From contig JABWBR010000021.1 in NCBI GenBank assembly GCA_013360405.1, positions 1-64,000 on the forward strand: a DNA stretch of 64,000 nt. The letters run 5' to 3'. A model generated the notes under the pieces. It ran no database searches, was not told where the DNA came from, and saw only the letters and a list, made by a program, of their open reading frames with translations. The stretch comes from Saprospiraceae bacterium (GTDB lineage: Bacteria; Bacteroidota; Bacteroidia; Chitinophagales; Saprospiraceae). Positions 24,323-34,200 of the stretch are shown in pieces. Position numbers and translations under genes: made by a program. Each line of letters starts with the position of its first letter. Positions within the stretch are counted from its first letter, which is position 1.

Positions 24323-26737
24323 CTATAAACTCGTTCTCATCGACAAAATAAAATTCCTGCCGGAGGCGGTGACCCCGGAGCTATAAGGTCTATATCGCTG
24401 GTCGGTCAGATTCTCGAGGCCGACGCTGGCGGACAGGTTGTCGGTAATCTGGTAGAGCGCTTTTACATTGAGCGTATACCAGCTCGGCGCGTAAGGGTTG
24501 CCGTTCGGGTCGGCAGCGTAGAGGTACGCGGCGCCTCTGGCTTCTTCCGAGAGATTTTCGTAGGTCACCTGGCCCGAATAGGTGGCGTACACCTGCAAGT
24601 TGAGTTTGCTTGCCTTGTAAGTCAGGCGGGTAGTGCCAAACCAGGGCGCTGCATGGCGCGACGGGCTTGTTTCGCCGTTGTCCAGTTCTTCCACGCCTTT
24701 TTGGTAATTAAACTGTGTCGAAAAGCCGAAACCTCCAGGCAATTTGACCTCCAGTCCGGCCTGTACGCCGTATACATAAGCCACCGCTGCATTTTGAACA
24801 GCCTGCACCCCGCTCAAATTTCCATCGTAAATAATGCTGTCTTTTCCGTCGAGCGCAAAATCCCTTCTTACCATGGCATTGTCGAGGATGGTGTAATAGC
24901 CGGTGAGGTCTATTTTGACCGACTTGCCAAAGATGCGGGCCATGCCCACTTCGGCATTATAGGCGTATTCGGCTTTCAGGTCGGGATTGGGGATAACCAC
25001 CGAGCCAGGCTCGGAGTCGAAGACTTTGCCTACATCGTCTACGTTGGGCGCGCGAAAGCCGGTGGCGGCGTTGGCGCTGAGTGTCCACTTTTCGGAAGGA
25101 TTAAACACGATACCCAGGCTGCCCGTGAGCGCGCCGTTGTGTATTCGGGCGGTAGAAAACGGGAAGGGATAAAATTCGAGGTTGTTGTTAAAGTCGGCAT
25201 AAAGATTAAACAGGTTGTACCTGGCGCCGGCTTGCAGCATAGTTTTATCCGACAATTTGAGCTGGTAGTTCAGATAAGCAGCGTAAGAAGACCAGGTAGC
25301 CTGCGGATATCGCGAGGGGCCGTCGACTTTCCCGCCGGTGGTGATATCTTCGTCTGTGCCCGAAGAAACCACGTCGTTCGTCACCGCTTCCAGTCCGTAA
25401 AACAGGGTTTGCCTGTCGCCTGCTGTTTTCAGGAAGTCAATATTGGCCGACCAGGCGTTCACTTTTTCGTAGCGGTTGAAGCGGATAGGGTTGTTGAAAT
25501 CTCTGTCGAAGCGGCTTTCCTCAAAGGCTTGTTGAGCCAGGCGGATAGTGAGTTGGTCGTACACGACATTTTTCGCGCTGTGGGTCACTTGCAGGGCGTT
25601 CATCATCCAAATTTGGGGGCCGTAGCGCCACTCGGCGCTTCGGGGCAAGCCGTTGCTTCGGGTGCGGATAAGCCGGTCGTAGCGCGAGAAGTCGGAGGTG
25701 GCCGAGTAGTGTAAACCGTATTGGAAGTCCCAGTTTTCGCTGGGTTTAAAGCGGATCTTCTGCATCATATTGACCTGCGAGTAGCCGGTGGGGCGTTGTA
25801 TACGGGGATCGTCGTTGGCGACCACCACATCCGTGCCGTCTTGCCGTTGCACATAAAAAGGGCGCAGATAGTCGTCGGGGCCGTAGGCGCCCATGCGCAG
25901 GTCGCCGAAATCATTGCTGGAGAAACTGCTCACAAAAGCCCATTTTTTCCCTCCCACATTCACATCGAAGTGCCCCGTTTGCTCCTTATTGGCCGAAGCA
26001 TAGCGGGCTACCACTTTACCGCCCACCGAGGGGTGTTCGGTAAGGGAAAACTGCGGGGTGATAGTCTGGAAACTCATCACGCCTCCGATAGCGTCGCTGC
26101 CGTAGATAATCGAGCCGGGGCCGAAAAACACCTCGGCCTGCTCGACGGCGAAAGGATCGAGGGAGATCACATTTTGCAGGTTGCCGCTGCGGAAAATAGC
26201 CGTATTCATGCGTACGCCGTCGACGGTATACAGCAGGCGGTTAGTCGCAAATCCCCGGATGATAGGGCTACCGCCGCCTTGCTGGCTTTTTTGAATAAAC
26301 ACCTCCCCGGAAGTACCCAGCATATCGGCAGCTGTCTGCGGGTTTTGCAGGGTCACATCGCGGGGAATAATCGAAATAATCTTCGACGGAATATCGCGTT
26401 TGGACTGGTTCCAGCGGGTAGCCGACACCACCACCTGGTCGAGCGAAATATTGGTAGAGCTGAGGGCGATGCGGAACTGGCTTTGTTCCAATTCGAAGTA
26501 ACTGCGGGTTTCCGTTTGATAGCCCATCAGGCGAATTTCGATGAGTTTAGCGCCGCGAAACTCAGATACATCCGCTTGTCCGCTTGCATTAGTGATTGCA
26601 AAGGCGGCGGGTTCATTGCAGGAAAGCGTAGCCAATTCGAGCGGCTGGCCCGTATCCTGGTCGCGAATGGTGATGATCTGAGAAAAACCCAATTCGCATC
26701 CCCAAATCAATAACCCCAATAGCCATAATCTTTTCAT
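24323..26737 (-). CDS. TonB-dependent outer-membrane receptor
   Basis: The 804-residue protein has a signal peptide (about residues 1-19) and an N-terminal carboxypeptidase-like regulatory domain (ITIRDQDTGQPLELATLSCNEP). The TonB box region is SLDQVVVSATR and the plug domain includes NPQTAADMLGTSGEVFIQKSQQGGGSPIIRGFATNRLLYTVDGVRMN. A 22-strand barrel follows, with the terminal motif SLENLTDQRYRPYSSGVTASGRNFILSMRTSL. It imports a siderophore, vitamin or similar ligand across the outer membrane. The plug style resembles heme/vitamin B12-type receptors more than SusC, but the ligand is unknown. It is a single-gene unit. Confidence 0.92.
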   Translation of the reverse strand: MKRLWLLGLLIWGCELGFSQIITIRDQDTGQPLELATLSCNEPAAFAITNASGQADVSEFRGAKLIEIRLMGYQTETRSYFELEQSQFRIALSSTNISLDQVVVSATRWNQSKRDIPSKIISIIPRDVTLQNPQTAADMLGTSGEVFIQKSQQGGGSPIIRGFATNRLLYTVDGVRMNTAIFRSGNLQNVISLDPFAVEQAEVFFGPGSIIYGSDAIGGVMSFQTITPQFSLTEHPSVGGKVVARYASANKEQTGHFDVNVGGKKWAFVSSFSSNDFGDLRMGAYGPDDYLRPFYVQRQDGTDVVVANDDPRIQRPTGYSQVNMMQKIRFKPSENWDFQYGLHYSATSDFSRYDRLIRTRSNGLPRSAEWRYGPQIWMMNALQVTHSAKNVVYDQLTIRLAQQAFEESRFDRDFNNPIRFNRYEKVNAWSANIDFLKTAGDRQTLFYGLEAVTNDVVSSGTDEDITTGGKVDGPSRYPQATWSSYAAYLNYQLKLSDKTMLQAGARYNLFNLYADFNNNLEFYPFPFSTARIHNGALTGSLGIVFNPSEKWTLSANAATGFRAPNVDDVGKVFDSEPGSVVIPNPDLKAEYAYNAEVGMARIFGKSVKIDLTGYYTILDNAMVRRDFALDGKDSIIYDGNLSGVQAVQNAAVAYVYGVQAGLEVKLPGGFGFSTQFNYQKGVEELDNGETSPSRHAAPWFGTTRLTYKASKLNLQVYATYSGQVTYENLSEEARGAAYLYAADPNGNPYAPSWYTLNVKALYQITDNLSASVGLENLTDQRYRPYSSGVTASGRNFILSMRTSL

Positions 26738-26823
26738 GGCGATTATTTGATTTAATCGTTAAACAAATAGATGATGCCCACCAATCATTATGAGAAGCAG
26801 GACTGGTTTGTTACAGATTGGAT

Positions 26824-26831
26824 CAAATATA
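26824..26831 (-). promoter_or_regulatory. -7 promoter box TATATTTG for the TonB-dependent receptor
   Basis: The minus strand reads TATATTTG, 87 bases before the ATG at 26737. Upstream (26850-26881) is a 30-base sequence that also occurs inverted at about 16351-16382, next to the IS element. Confidence 0.45.
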
Positions 26832-26933
26832 CCGCACGCCGTCAAGTTACAGGCATAACTTTTCCGGCTTTGCGGTATTAACAAAAATAATGAACCGATG
26901 GCCCACAACCTACAAACTGACAACCCACAACGG

Positions 26934-27608
26934 CTAATGCCTAAACGGCGAATTCTCCTGGTGCAACCTGATCAGGCGTTTGGCGAGATAAAAACAGAGG
27001 CCGAGCGTGACGAGGGCCAACAGCGTAAGCTCCTGGTAAGCTTTTTGCATCAAAAAAAAGTCGTAGGCGCCGTGCAGGCCTACGGCAATCAGCCAACCCC
27101 GCAGCAGGAGGATAGTGGTTTTTTTGCCCGAAAACCGGGCGCTGCCGGCATAATAGCCCATCACCACGGCAAAAAGCGCGTGAGCGGGCACGGCGGTAAA
27201 AGCCCGCAGCAGCATAGTAGTCAGATCGTGTTTCCAGGCGAAAATCACGTTTTCAAAAGTAGCGAAGCCCATGGCTATCATGACGGCATACAGGATACCG
27301 TCGAGGGGTTCGTTAAAAAAGGGCTGCCGATAGGGATAAACCAGCAGGCAGCACCATTTAATACTTTCTTCCACCAGGGCGACCAAAACAAACGAAGTTA
27401 CTATTACTCCTCCGATATGGTGGGGAAGGCGCCAGTGGGTAGCGCCCCAGGTTTCTATTTTTGTGGCGGCATAGGCGGCCAGCACGCCAACGGCAAAAGA
27501 CAACACTACGTGAATTCTAGGCTCTTTGTCGTAGAGGTCGAGTTTATATACCCAATAACTGATGAGTAACCCGGGCGCAATAGCCAATACCAGCAAAACG
27601 ATGTTCAT
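26934..27608 (-). CDS. PrsW family intramembrane metalloprotease
   Basis: The 224-residue membrane protein has about seven hydrophobic segments. The family signatures are LVEESIKW (EExxK), GFATFENV (FExxxY-like) and PAHALFAVVMGY, which provide the membrane-embedded Glu/His site. PrsW proteases cleave membrane-bound anti-sigma factors in Bacillus. Here no target is visible nearby. The start ATG at 27608 overlaps the TGA of the upstream hydrolase (ATGA), indicating translational coupling; the frame extends further upstream but only inside that gene. Confidence 0.88.
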   Translation of the reverse strand: MNIVLLVLAIAPGLLISYWVYKLDLYDKEPRIHVVLSFAVGVLAAYAATKIETWGATHWRLPHHIGGVIVTSFVLVALVEESIKWCCLLVYPYRQPFFNEPLDGILYAVMIAMGFATFENVIFAWKHDLTTMLLRAFTAVPAHALFAVVMGYYAGSARFSGKKTTILLLRGWLIAVGLHGAYDFFLMQKAYQELTLLALVTLGLCFYLAKRLIRLHQENSPFRH

Positions 27609-28408
27609 GATTGCGACAGGCAAAAAGCCACAAAATCGCGCACGATGCGCAGTGTTTTTTCCGGGGCTTCCCACATGCCCATATGCGCGGCTTCTTCCAG
27701 CACCTGGATGTCGGCTACGGCGGGCAGATGGGTTTGCTCCATGCTTTGCGAAGCAGGGATAGCGCCGTCGAGACGGCCAATGATAAACAACACGGGAAGT
27801 GAGAGCGTGCGCAACACATGCGAGCGGTCGGGGCGGTCGCGCATGGCTTGTAATGCATCGATGATGGCTTCGGCGCTATATGAGGTAGCGCGGTCAATGA
27901 GGTAATTGATGCGATTGGGATGCGTTTCAACGTATTCCGGCGCAAAAAGTCCGGGAATAAGTTGCCTCACAAAAGGCACATGGCCGTGTTGGCGAATAAA
28001 AGCGATGCTTTTGTCGCGCCCGGCCTTTTTGTCTTCGAGATCGGCAAAAGGGTGCGAGTGAAACAAGCCCAGGCCGAGCAGCAATTGGGGATACTTTTCG
28101 GCGAAAGCCAGACTCACATACCCGCCCATTGAATGGCCGACGAGCACAAAGCGTTCTGACAAAGCCGCTGTGACCACTGCGTATACGGCATCGGCCCGGT
28201 CGCCTATACTTGCCCCGGGGATGACTTGAGAGTCCCCAAAACCGGGTAGATCGATGCGGATTATTCGGCATCCCGGCAGGCCTTCGTCATAACCTTCCCA
28301 GATGGCGCTGTCTTCGCAAAAGCCGTGAAGCAGCACCACCGGCGTACCTGTGCCCTGGCTATAATACGTTATTTTTGCCCCTCGAAATTGGATTGATGCG
28401 GTTTCCAT
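27605..28408 (-). CDS. Alpha/beta hydrolase
   Basis: The 267-residue protein has the fold's hallmarks: VVLLHGFCEDSAIWEG (HG oxyanion region), VLVGHSMGGYVSLAFAEKYP (nucleophile Ser in GHSMGG), GRLDGAIP (acid) and EEAAHMGMWEAPEKTLRIV (His). No signal peptide is present, so it is cytoplasmic. The substrate (ester, amide or other) is not predictable. It is translationally coupled to the PrsW-like gene and follows a terminator of the deacetylase gene. Confidence 0.9.
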   Translation of the reverse strand: METASIQFRGAKITYYSQGTGTPVVLLHGFCEDSAIWEGYDEGLPGCRIIRIDLPGFGDSQVIPGASIGDRADAVYAVVTAALSERFVLVGHSMGGYVSLAFAEKYPQLLLGLGLFHSHPFADLEDKKAGRDKSIAFIRQHGHVPFVRQLIPGLFAPEYVETHPNRINYLIDRATSYSAEAIIDALQAMRDRPDRSHVLRTLSLPVLFIIGRLDGAIPASQSMEQTHLPAVADIQVLEEAAHMGMWEAPEKTLRIVRDFVAFCLSQS

Positions 28409-28433
28409 AGCCCCAATTTACAAAAAAAATTAA

Positions 28434-28462
28434 AAAAGCCGCTGCGGAAAGCAACGGCTTTT
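28434..28462 (-). terminator. Intrinsic terminator after the deacetylase gene
   Basis: AAAAGCCGCTGC and GCAACGGCTTTT pair at 11 of 12 positions around the loop GGAAA. On the minus strand the stem is followed by TTTTTTAATTTTTTTT, a good U tract. It is placed 39 bases after the stop of the deacetylase gene. Confidence 0.8.
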
Positions 28463-28500
28463 ACAAAAGTATATAAACTAACATTGCAGTGTCGAAGGGT

Positions 28501-29154
28501 TTAAGCTCGCCGGGCTATGGGTTGCAGTGCGGGAAGCGTCTCGCTGTAAATGCCTTCAAAGCGATAACCGTGGCTCGAGAAATAGTCGAGTACGCGCGGC
28601 AGGGCGTAATGCAATTTATCGATGGCCTTGATGCTGTCGTGAAAAACGACGATAGACCCGGCTCCGGCGTATTGCACCACATTTTCGAAGCATTGTTGCG
28701 GTGATACGTTCGGATCGAAATCGCCGCTGAGTACGTCCCACATCACAATATGGTAGTGGCGCTGCAGGAATTGAGCCTGCTTGGGGCGCAGCCTGCCGTA
28801 GGGCGGCCTGAACAAATCGGACTGCACCAGGTGGGCGCAGTGGCGGATATTGTGGAAATAGGGGATATTATCAGTAGCCCAGCCATTGAGGTGGTTAAAA
28901 GTGTGGTTGCCCAAGGCGTGGCCCTGATCGGCCACCATTTGCGCTACATCGCCGTGTTTGCGCAAATTATCGCCTACACAAAAAAACGTGGCTTTGGCGT
29001 CGTACGTGGCCAGTTGATCGAGCACCCAGGGGGTGACTTCGGGAATGGGGCCGTCGTCGAAAGTGAGGTGGATGACTTTTTCTTCAGTGGGCAGGTGCCA
29101 AACGAAGTTGGGGAACAGGCACTGAATAAATTGCGGCGTTTTTACGAGATACAT
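28501..29154 (-). CDS. Polysaccharide deacetylase family (NodB-type) protein
   Basis: The 217-residue protein has the NodB motifs in order: TFDDGP (motif 1), HTFNHL (motif 2, HxxxH type), RPPYGR (motif 3), WDVLSGDFDP (motif 4) and VVFHDS (motif 5). The catalytic Asp pair and metal-binding His residues are present. Such enzymes remove N-acetyl groups from chitin-like oligomers or peptidoglycan. No signal peptide is evident at the N-terminus (MYLVKTPQFIQCLFPNFVWH), so its site of action is unclear. It is divergent from gltX. Confidence 0.9.
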   Translation of the reverse strand: MYLVKTPQFIQCLFPNFVWHLPTEEKVIHLTFDDGPIPEVTPWVLDQLATYDAKATFFCVGDNLRKHGDVAQMVADQGHALGNHTFNHLNGWATDNIPYFHNIRHCAHLVQSDLFRPPYGRLRPKQAQFLQRHYHIVMWDVLSGDFDPNVSPQQCFENVVQYAGAGSIVVFHDSIKAIDKLHYALPRVLDYFSSHGYRFEGIYSETLPALQPIARRA

Positions 29155-29188
29155 GGTTTTGGATTTATGTTCATGGTTGTTGTAAAGT

Positions 29189-29232
29189 TTAGCGATTGAG
29201 TTTAGCGTTAGGGTTTAGCGATTGGGTTTAGA
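29189..29232. repeat. Short GTTTAGCGATTG tandem units in the gltX promoter region
   Basis: The sequence GTTTAGCGATTGAG, TTTAGCGTTAGG, GTTTAGCGATTGGG, TTTAG is an imperfect tandem array. It overlaps the -33 element of the gltX promoter. Confidence 0.6.
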
Positions 29233-29251
29233 AAAAAACTGGCTACCTTTG
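29222..29251 (+). promoter_or_regulatory. gltX promoter: TTG, 19 nt, TACCTTTG
   Basis: TTG at 29222 and TACCTTTG at 29244 match the Bacteroidota -33 and -7 elements with a 19-base spacer, one of the best promoter matches in the window. The leader before the ATG at 29358 would be about 100 nt. Confidence 0.65.
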
Positions 29252-29357
29252 CCGCGCTAAACGGTTATTGCGGGGGTGCGGATTATTTTTAATGCAACGC
29301 TTTAACCTGACAAAGTGCTGCTTATCAGCATATTTTTTTACCAACCGGATACATTAC

Positions 29358-30887
29358 ATGGACAACATACGCGTGCGATTTGCTCCCAGCCCTACCGGCG
29401 CTTTGCACATCGGCGGTGTGCGGACGGCGCTTTACAATTATTTGCTGGCCAGGAAAACCGGCGGCATCTTCATCTTGCGGATCGAAGACACCGACCAGGT
29501 GCGTTATGTGCCTGGTGCGGAAGATTACATCATTGAGACCTTGCGCTGGTGTGGTCTAATTCCCGATGAAGGGCCCGGCTTCGGCGGCAATTACGGCCCC
29601 TACCGGCAGTCGGACCGCAAGGCAATTTACCAGGAATACGCCCGGCAGTTGCTGGATGGCGGCCACGCGTATTACGCATTTGACACCCCCGAAGAATTGG
29701 ATGCCGCTCGTTCGGCCCAAGATAACTTCAAATACGACGCTACCACCCGCGGGCAGATGCGCAACAGCCTGAGTATGCCCCAACCTGAGGTTCAGGCGCT
29801 GCTCGACGCCGGCGTACCGTACGTAATCAGATTGAAAGTGCCTGCCGGCGAGGAAGTATTGATCCACGACCTGATCAGGGAAGAGGTGCGTTTTCAGACC
29901 AACGAGTTGGACGACAAAGTCATACTCAAAGCCGACGGCATGCCCACCTATCACCTGGCCAACATAGTAGACGACCGCTTGATGAAAATCACCCACGTCA
30001 TACGGGGTGAAGAATGGCTGTCGAGTACGGCGCATCACGTCTTGTTGTATCGTGCCTTTGGCTGGGAGGCCGAGATGCCGCGGTTTGCGCATCTGCCGCT
30101 TATCCTTAAGCCCAGCGGCAAAGGCAAACTCAGCAAAAGGGACGGCGTGCAGTTGGGTATACCTGTTTTTCCACTGGCCTGGCAGGGCGATACCGTCGAA
30201 GAATCCTTTACCGGTTTTCGCGAAGCCGGCTTTTTGCCGCACGCCATGATTAATTTTCTCGCCATGTTGGGGTGGAATCCCGGCAACGATCAGGAAATTT
30301 TTTCGATTTCTGAATTGTGCGATGCGTTTACGCTGGAAAAAATAGGCAAAGCCGGCGCCAGGTTTGACATTGACAAGGCGCGTTGGTTCAACCAACAGTA
30401 CATCATGGCTATGGATGACACCTCGCTGGCTGCTCATGTACGGCCGTATATCGAGGCCCAGGGCCATAAACCCGACAATCATTTTCTGGAGGCGTTTTGT
30501 GGTTTGATGAAAGAGCGCGTGGCCTTGCTGCCCGATTTCTGGGAAAACGGCTACTATTTTTTCGAGGCGGTTAAAATATTTGATACGGCAACGTTGTCAA
30601 AACGGTGGAAGCCGGAAAGCCGGGAGATGATGCTTGCGCTGCATGCGGAGTTAAATGAACTGGATGTTTTTTCGGCTGCCGACCTGCATACAGCCATCGA
30701 TCGTTTTTTGGAAAAGAGGGGTTTGAAACACGGCGACCTGCTGCCTTTGCTGCGCATTGCACTGGCCGGCACCATGAAAGGCCCTGCCGTTTTTGAAATG
30801 ATGGCGCTATTGGGCTGCGAAGAATCCCTGCGGCGTTTGCAAACGGCATGTGATACTTTTGATAGTCTGGTAGCCGGGCAGCAATAA
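29358..30887 (+). CDS. gltX: Glutamate--tRNA ligase
   Basis: This 509-residue class I synthetase has the HIGH motif in RVRFAPSPTGALHIGGVRTALYNYL and the KMSKS equivalent in GKGKLSKRDG. It charges tRNA-Glu with glutamate in the cytoplasm. The frame is open to 29268, but the family N-terminus begins at the ATG at 29358, which also gives a sensible leader after the promoter. The C-terminal anticodon-binding domain is present. It is a single-gene unit. Confidence 0.96.
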   Translation: MDNIRVRFAPSPTGALHIGGVRTALYNYLLARKTGGIFILRIEDTDQVRYVPGAEDYIIETLRWCGLIPDEGPGFGGNYGPYRQSDRKAIYQEYARQLLDGGHAYYAFDTPEELDAARSAQDNFKYDATTRGQMRNSLSMPQPEVQALLDAGVPYVIRLKVPAGEEVLIHDLIREEVRFQTNELDDKVILKADGMPTYHLANIVDDRLMKITHVIRGEEWLSSTAHHVLLYRAFGWEAEMPRFAHLPLILKPSGKGKLSKRDGVQLGIPVFPLAWQGDTVEESFTGFREAGFLPHAMINFLAMLGWNPGNDQEIFSISELCDAFTLEKIGKAGARFDIDKARWFNQQYIMAMDDTSLAAHVRPYIEAQGHKPDNHFLEAFCGLMKERVALLPDFWENGYYFFEAVKIFDTATLSKRWKPESREMMLALHAELNELDVFSAADLHTAIDRFLEKRGLKHGDLLPLLRIALAGTMKGPAVFEMMALLGCEESLRRLQTACDTFDSLVAGQQ

Positions 30888-31237
30888 GCAATTACAAAAG
30901 CCACGTGTAAACGATTGGTTTTGCGCATGGTGGCCGATAATTTTGGGCAGATTGACAAATTTTAATAATTTGCATTCAAAATCCGATAACAAACATTTTT
31001 AAGCATTACCGATTGATACGCATTGTCTGACTTTAACGCGTGATATTATTATTTTACCAAAACCGATTTCCCATGAACGCCAACTTGCTATTCCCTTGCA
31101 AGCATGTCTGCTGTTGTACTAAGCACTCATTTTCCTGGATTATTATTGTTTCTGGTTCGTGCAGCCGTATACTGCGTTGAGCCGGTTATATCACATGAAT
31201 AAACAACACTAAGCGATCCTCAGCCAAACATACTATT
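30888..31237. other. 350-base gap with candidate promoter and long leader of the giant adhesin
   Basis: No gene is convincing here. TTG at 30915 and TAATTTTG at 30938 (20-base spacer) match the Bacteroidota promoter pattern and would give the adhesin mRNA a leader of about 290 nt. A 35-codon frame at 31073-31180, rich in Cys, lies within the leader but has no support as a gene. Confidence 0.45.
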
Positions 31238-34200
31238 ATGAAAAATACATTACTCCGTCTTCAATGGCCAGTAAGTGTTTGCTTCGTAATCGGGTCTTTA
31301 TTGATTGCGGGTTTTACCCGTCCGTGGCCTGCCCAGCGAGCAGCGAAGCTTACCGATCCTCCTGTTTTTTTGGAAACCGCGCCCAATGACACTACCGTCA
31401 ACTGTGTAAAAGACGTGATGCCGGCCGACAGCTTGCTGGTAAGCGACGATGTGGACGGCGAATTCCTGGTAGGCGCCGTGGATAATCCCAGCCTTTCGGA
31501 TATAGACCCCTGTGTAGGCGGCGCTGTGCTGCGCATCTGGACGGCGATGGATACCGAGGGTAACATTACGCGCGACACGCAGCAAATCACGATTTTGGCA
31601 GATACCGACCCCCCGGTAATCAACCTGGAGCCGGTCAACGATACGATTGCTTGTGACTTGGCCGATTACGACACCTGGATCAATGACTTGCGCATTTCTA
31701 TCGGACTAAATATCAATAATGCATTTGACGATTGCAGTGGTATCGATGATATCGACGACGATGCCCCGCCCAAATTTGACAATGCCTGCGGTACCCTTGT
31801 CGTTACCTTCACCGTTACCGACAGTTGCGGATGGGCTGCCACCTGGGAGGCCTCCTTTACTACGCTCGACACCGTGGCCCCTGTATTAGTGGGCGTACCG
31901 GCTGTGAATGATACGATTTCCTGTGAAGCGCCTATACCGGCGGCGCCGGCGGTGACGGCTACCGATAACTGCGCTTCCTCGCTTGTACCTGCTTTCCAGG
32001 AGACTTCTACCCAAGCGATGGGTACCTGTAATGAGTTCAATTACAATATTACCCGCACCTGGACGGTGACCGACGACTGTGGCAATAGTACTATGGCCAC
32101 CCATTTTGTTTCTGTACGAGACATCACCGCCCCCGATTTCACCGTACCTCCACAAGACACGATTTCCTGCAGCGACGACCCCGACGACCTCATGCTGACG
32201 GGATTTCCTACCAACCTGAGCGACAACTGCTCGCCGGTGGATAGCCTGGATTATTCGTATACCGACGGCTCTGTACAAAGCGGCTCATGCCCCAATAGTT
32301 ACCAGTTTGTGCGCACCTGGCGGCTCACTGACATGTGCAATAACTTGCGGTCAAAGCTTCAGACAATCATTGTTATTGATGACGAAGCGCCTGATTTCAC
32401 ACCTCCCTCAGATATTACCGTAGATTGCGCCGATGCCAACGACCTGGCCCTCACCGGCGAACCCGCCGACGTGTCGGACAATTGTGATCCCAGTCCGGAG
32501 ATTTCTATGTCGGATGTGGTGATTCCCTCTCCCGGGGGCTGCCCGCACGAATACACCATCCGGCGCACCTGGACTGCCACCGACACCTGCGGCAATGCAC
32601 AGTCGGTAGATCAGTTTATCACAGTCATTGACAACATAGCGCCTACCATCGAGACGGCGCCGCAGTATCTGGTACTCAACTGCACCGACAACCTGAATGT
32701 AAACGATGCATTTACCGAGTGGATTAATACCCGTGGCGGGGCCCAGGCCGAAGACAATTGCAGCGAAGCCGGCGACCTCACCTGGGAGGCATTTAATGCG
32801 GGCACCAATGTGCCGGCCACTTTGATCGCACCGGTATGCCCGGCGGGCAGCGATACGATCCTGATGCGCGTAGTCGATTTTGTGGTGAGTGATGAGTGCG
32901 GCAACCGCGACACCACGACGGCTTCGTTTTATATTGTCGACAATGCGCCTCCATCCATCAGCCAATGCCCCGAGCCGGAAACAGTGGGCACCGATCCGGG
33001 TTTGTGCACGGCGACCTATACCCTGGAAGCACCGCTGATAGAAGATGCCTGCGCCGTATCGTATACTGCCGATACCTTGCACGCCATGGCGCCAATCACG
33101 TCCAATGCTGCACCGGGGCAGGAGGGCAATACGCCGGCGAACCCCATTACCTTACAGCTTGCCGTGTCGACACCTTTGCCCGTCAATGCGGCCGGTTCGG
33201 GTACCCTGCTTATCCAACTGCTCAATGCCGATGCCGAAGAAGCTTCAGAATATTTCCGCATATTAGGCGAAGACGGCTCGCAACTGGGCATCACCAATCC
33301 ATCTTTGGGTCAATGCGGCGCCTCTGTGACGTCCGTTTTTCTCAGTGTGGCCCAAATCAATACCTGGGCGCTCGACGGTACGATTACGATACAGCTTGAG
33401 CCCAATATTCCTGATGGCCAGCCGGGAAGCTTTGCCATCAATGCCATTTGCCAGCCCCCCGGTCAGGTTATTGCCGATTTATATTATACGGTAAAAACCC
33501 TGAGCGGCATTACGTACAGTTACAGTATTGATAACGGCGCCAGGATAGTGGTCGATCCCGTCGGTCCCACAAGTGTAGTATTGTCGCAAGGCCCCAACCT
33601 CATCCGGTATTTTGCCGGCGACTGTTCCGGACGCACGGATAGTTGCGCCTATATCGTGACGGTAGCAGACCAGGAGCCGCCCGTACTGAGTTGCCCTTCC
33701 GATATGGTTGTCAGCCTGGCTTCGGGCGAGTGTACCGCTGAAGTCACCCTTCCGCTACCGGCAGGCGCTACCGACAACTGTGCGGTTTACAACGATATTT
33801 CATTCACCGTTCCGGAAGATACGACCAGCGCCCTGCTCACTTTTGACTACGACCCCAACCTCAACGAATACCTGGCCAATAACCGTACGGTTACATTCAA
33901 CAGCGTCGTAGCAAATGCATTTGGCAACGTAACCCTGCAACTCGATATGCAGGGTGATTTTAGCAGCAACCAGGCGTTTATTCGGATTAAAGGCGAAGAC
34001 GGCAGCCTGATTGGCGCTACCACCGTTGGCATAGCCGGCTGTGGCACGCCGGGACAGCAGTCGTTCTCTATACCTGCCGCCACTTTCAATACCTGGGCTG
34101 CCGACGGCTCGCTGACTTTAACCCTTGAGCCCAATCCCATTATGGTACCGCCGGGGGTAGCAGGCGACGGCATCAGCCCTTGTAATGCCGTAGACGCCAA

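Noticed and set aside
30990-31025. Possible fifth ECF-type motif upstream of the giant adhesin (AACATTTTT ... ATACGCA)
   Set aside because: The -10-like ATACGCA is present, but the AACATTT part is 4 bases too far away and GGT is missing.
31073-31180. 35-codon Cys-rich frame in the leader of the giant adhesin
   Set aside because: No ribosome-binding or conservation evidence; composition could be chance.
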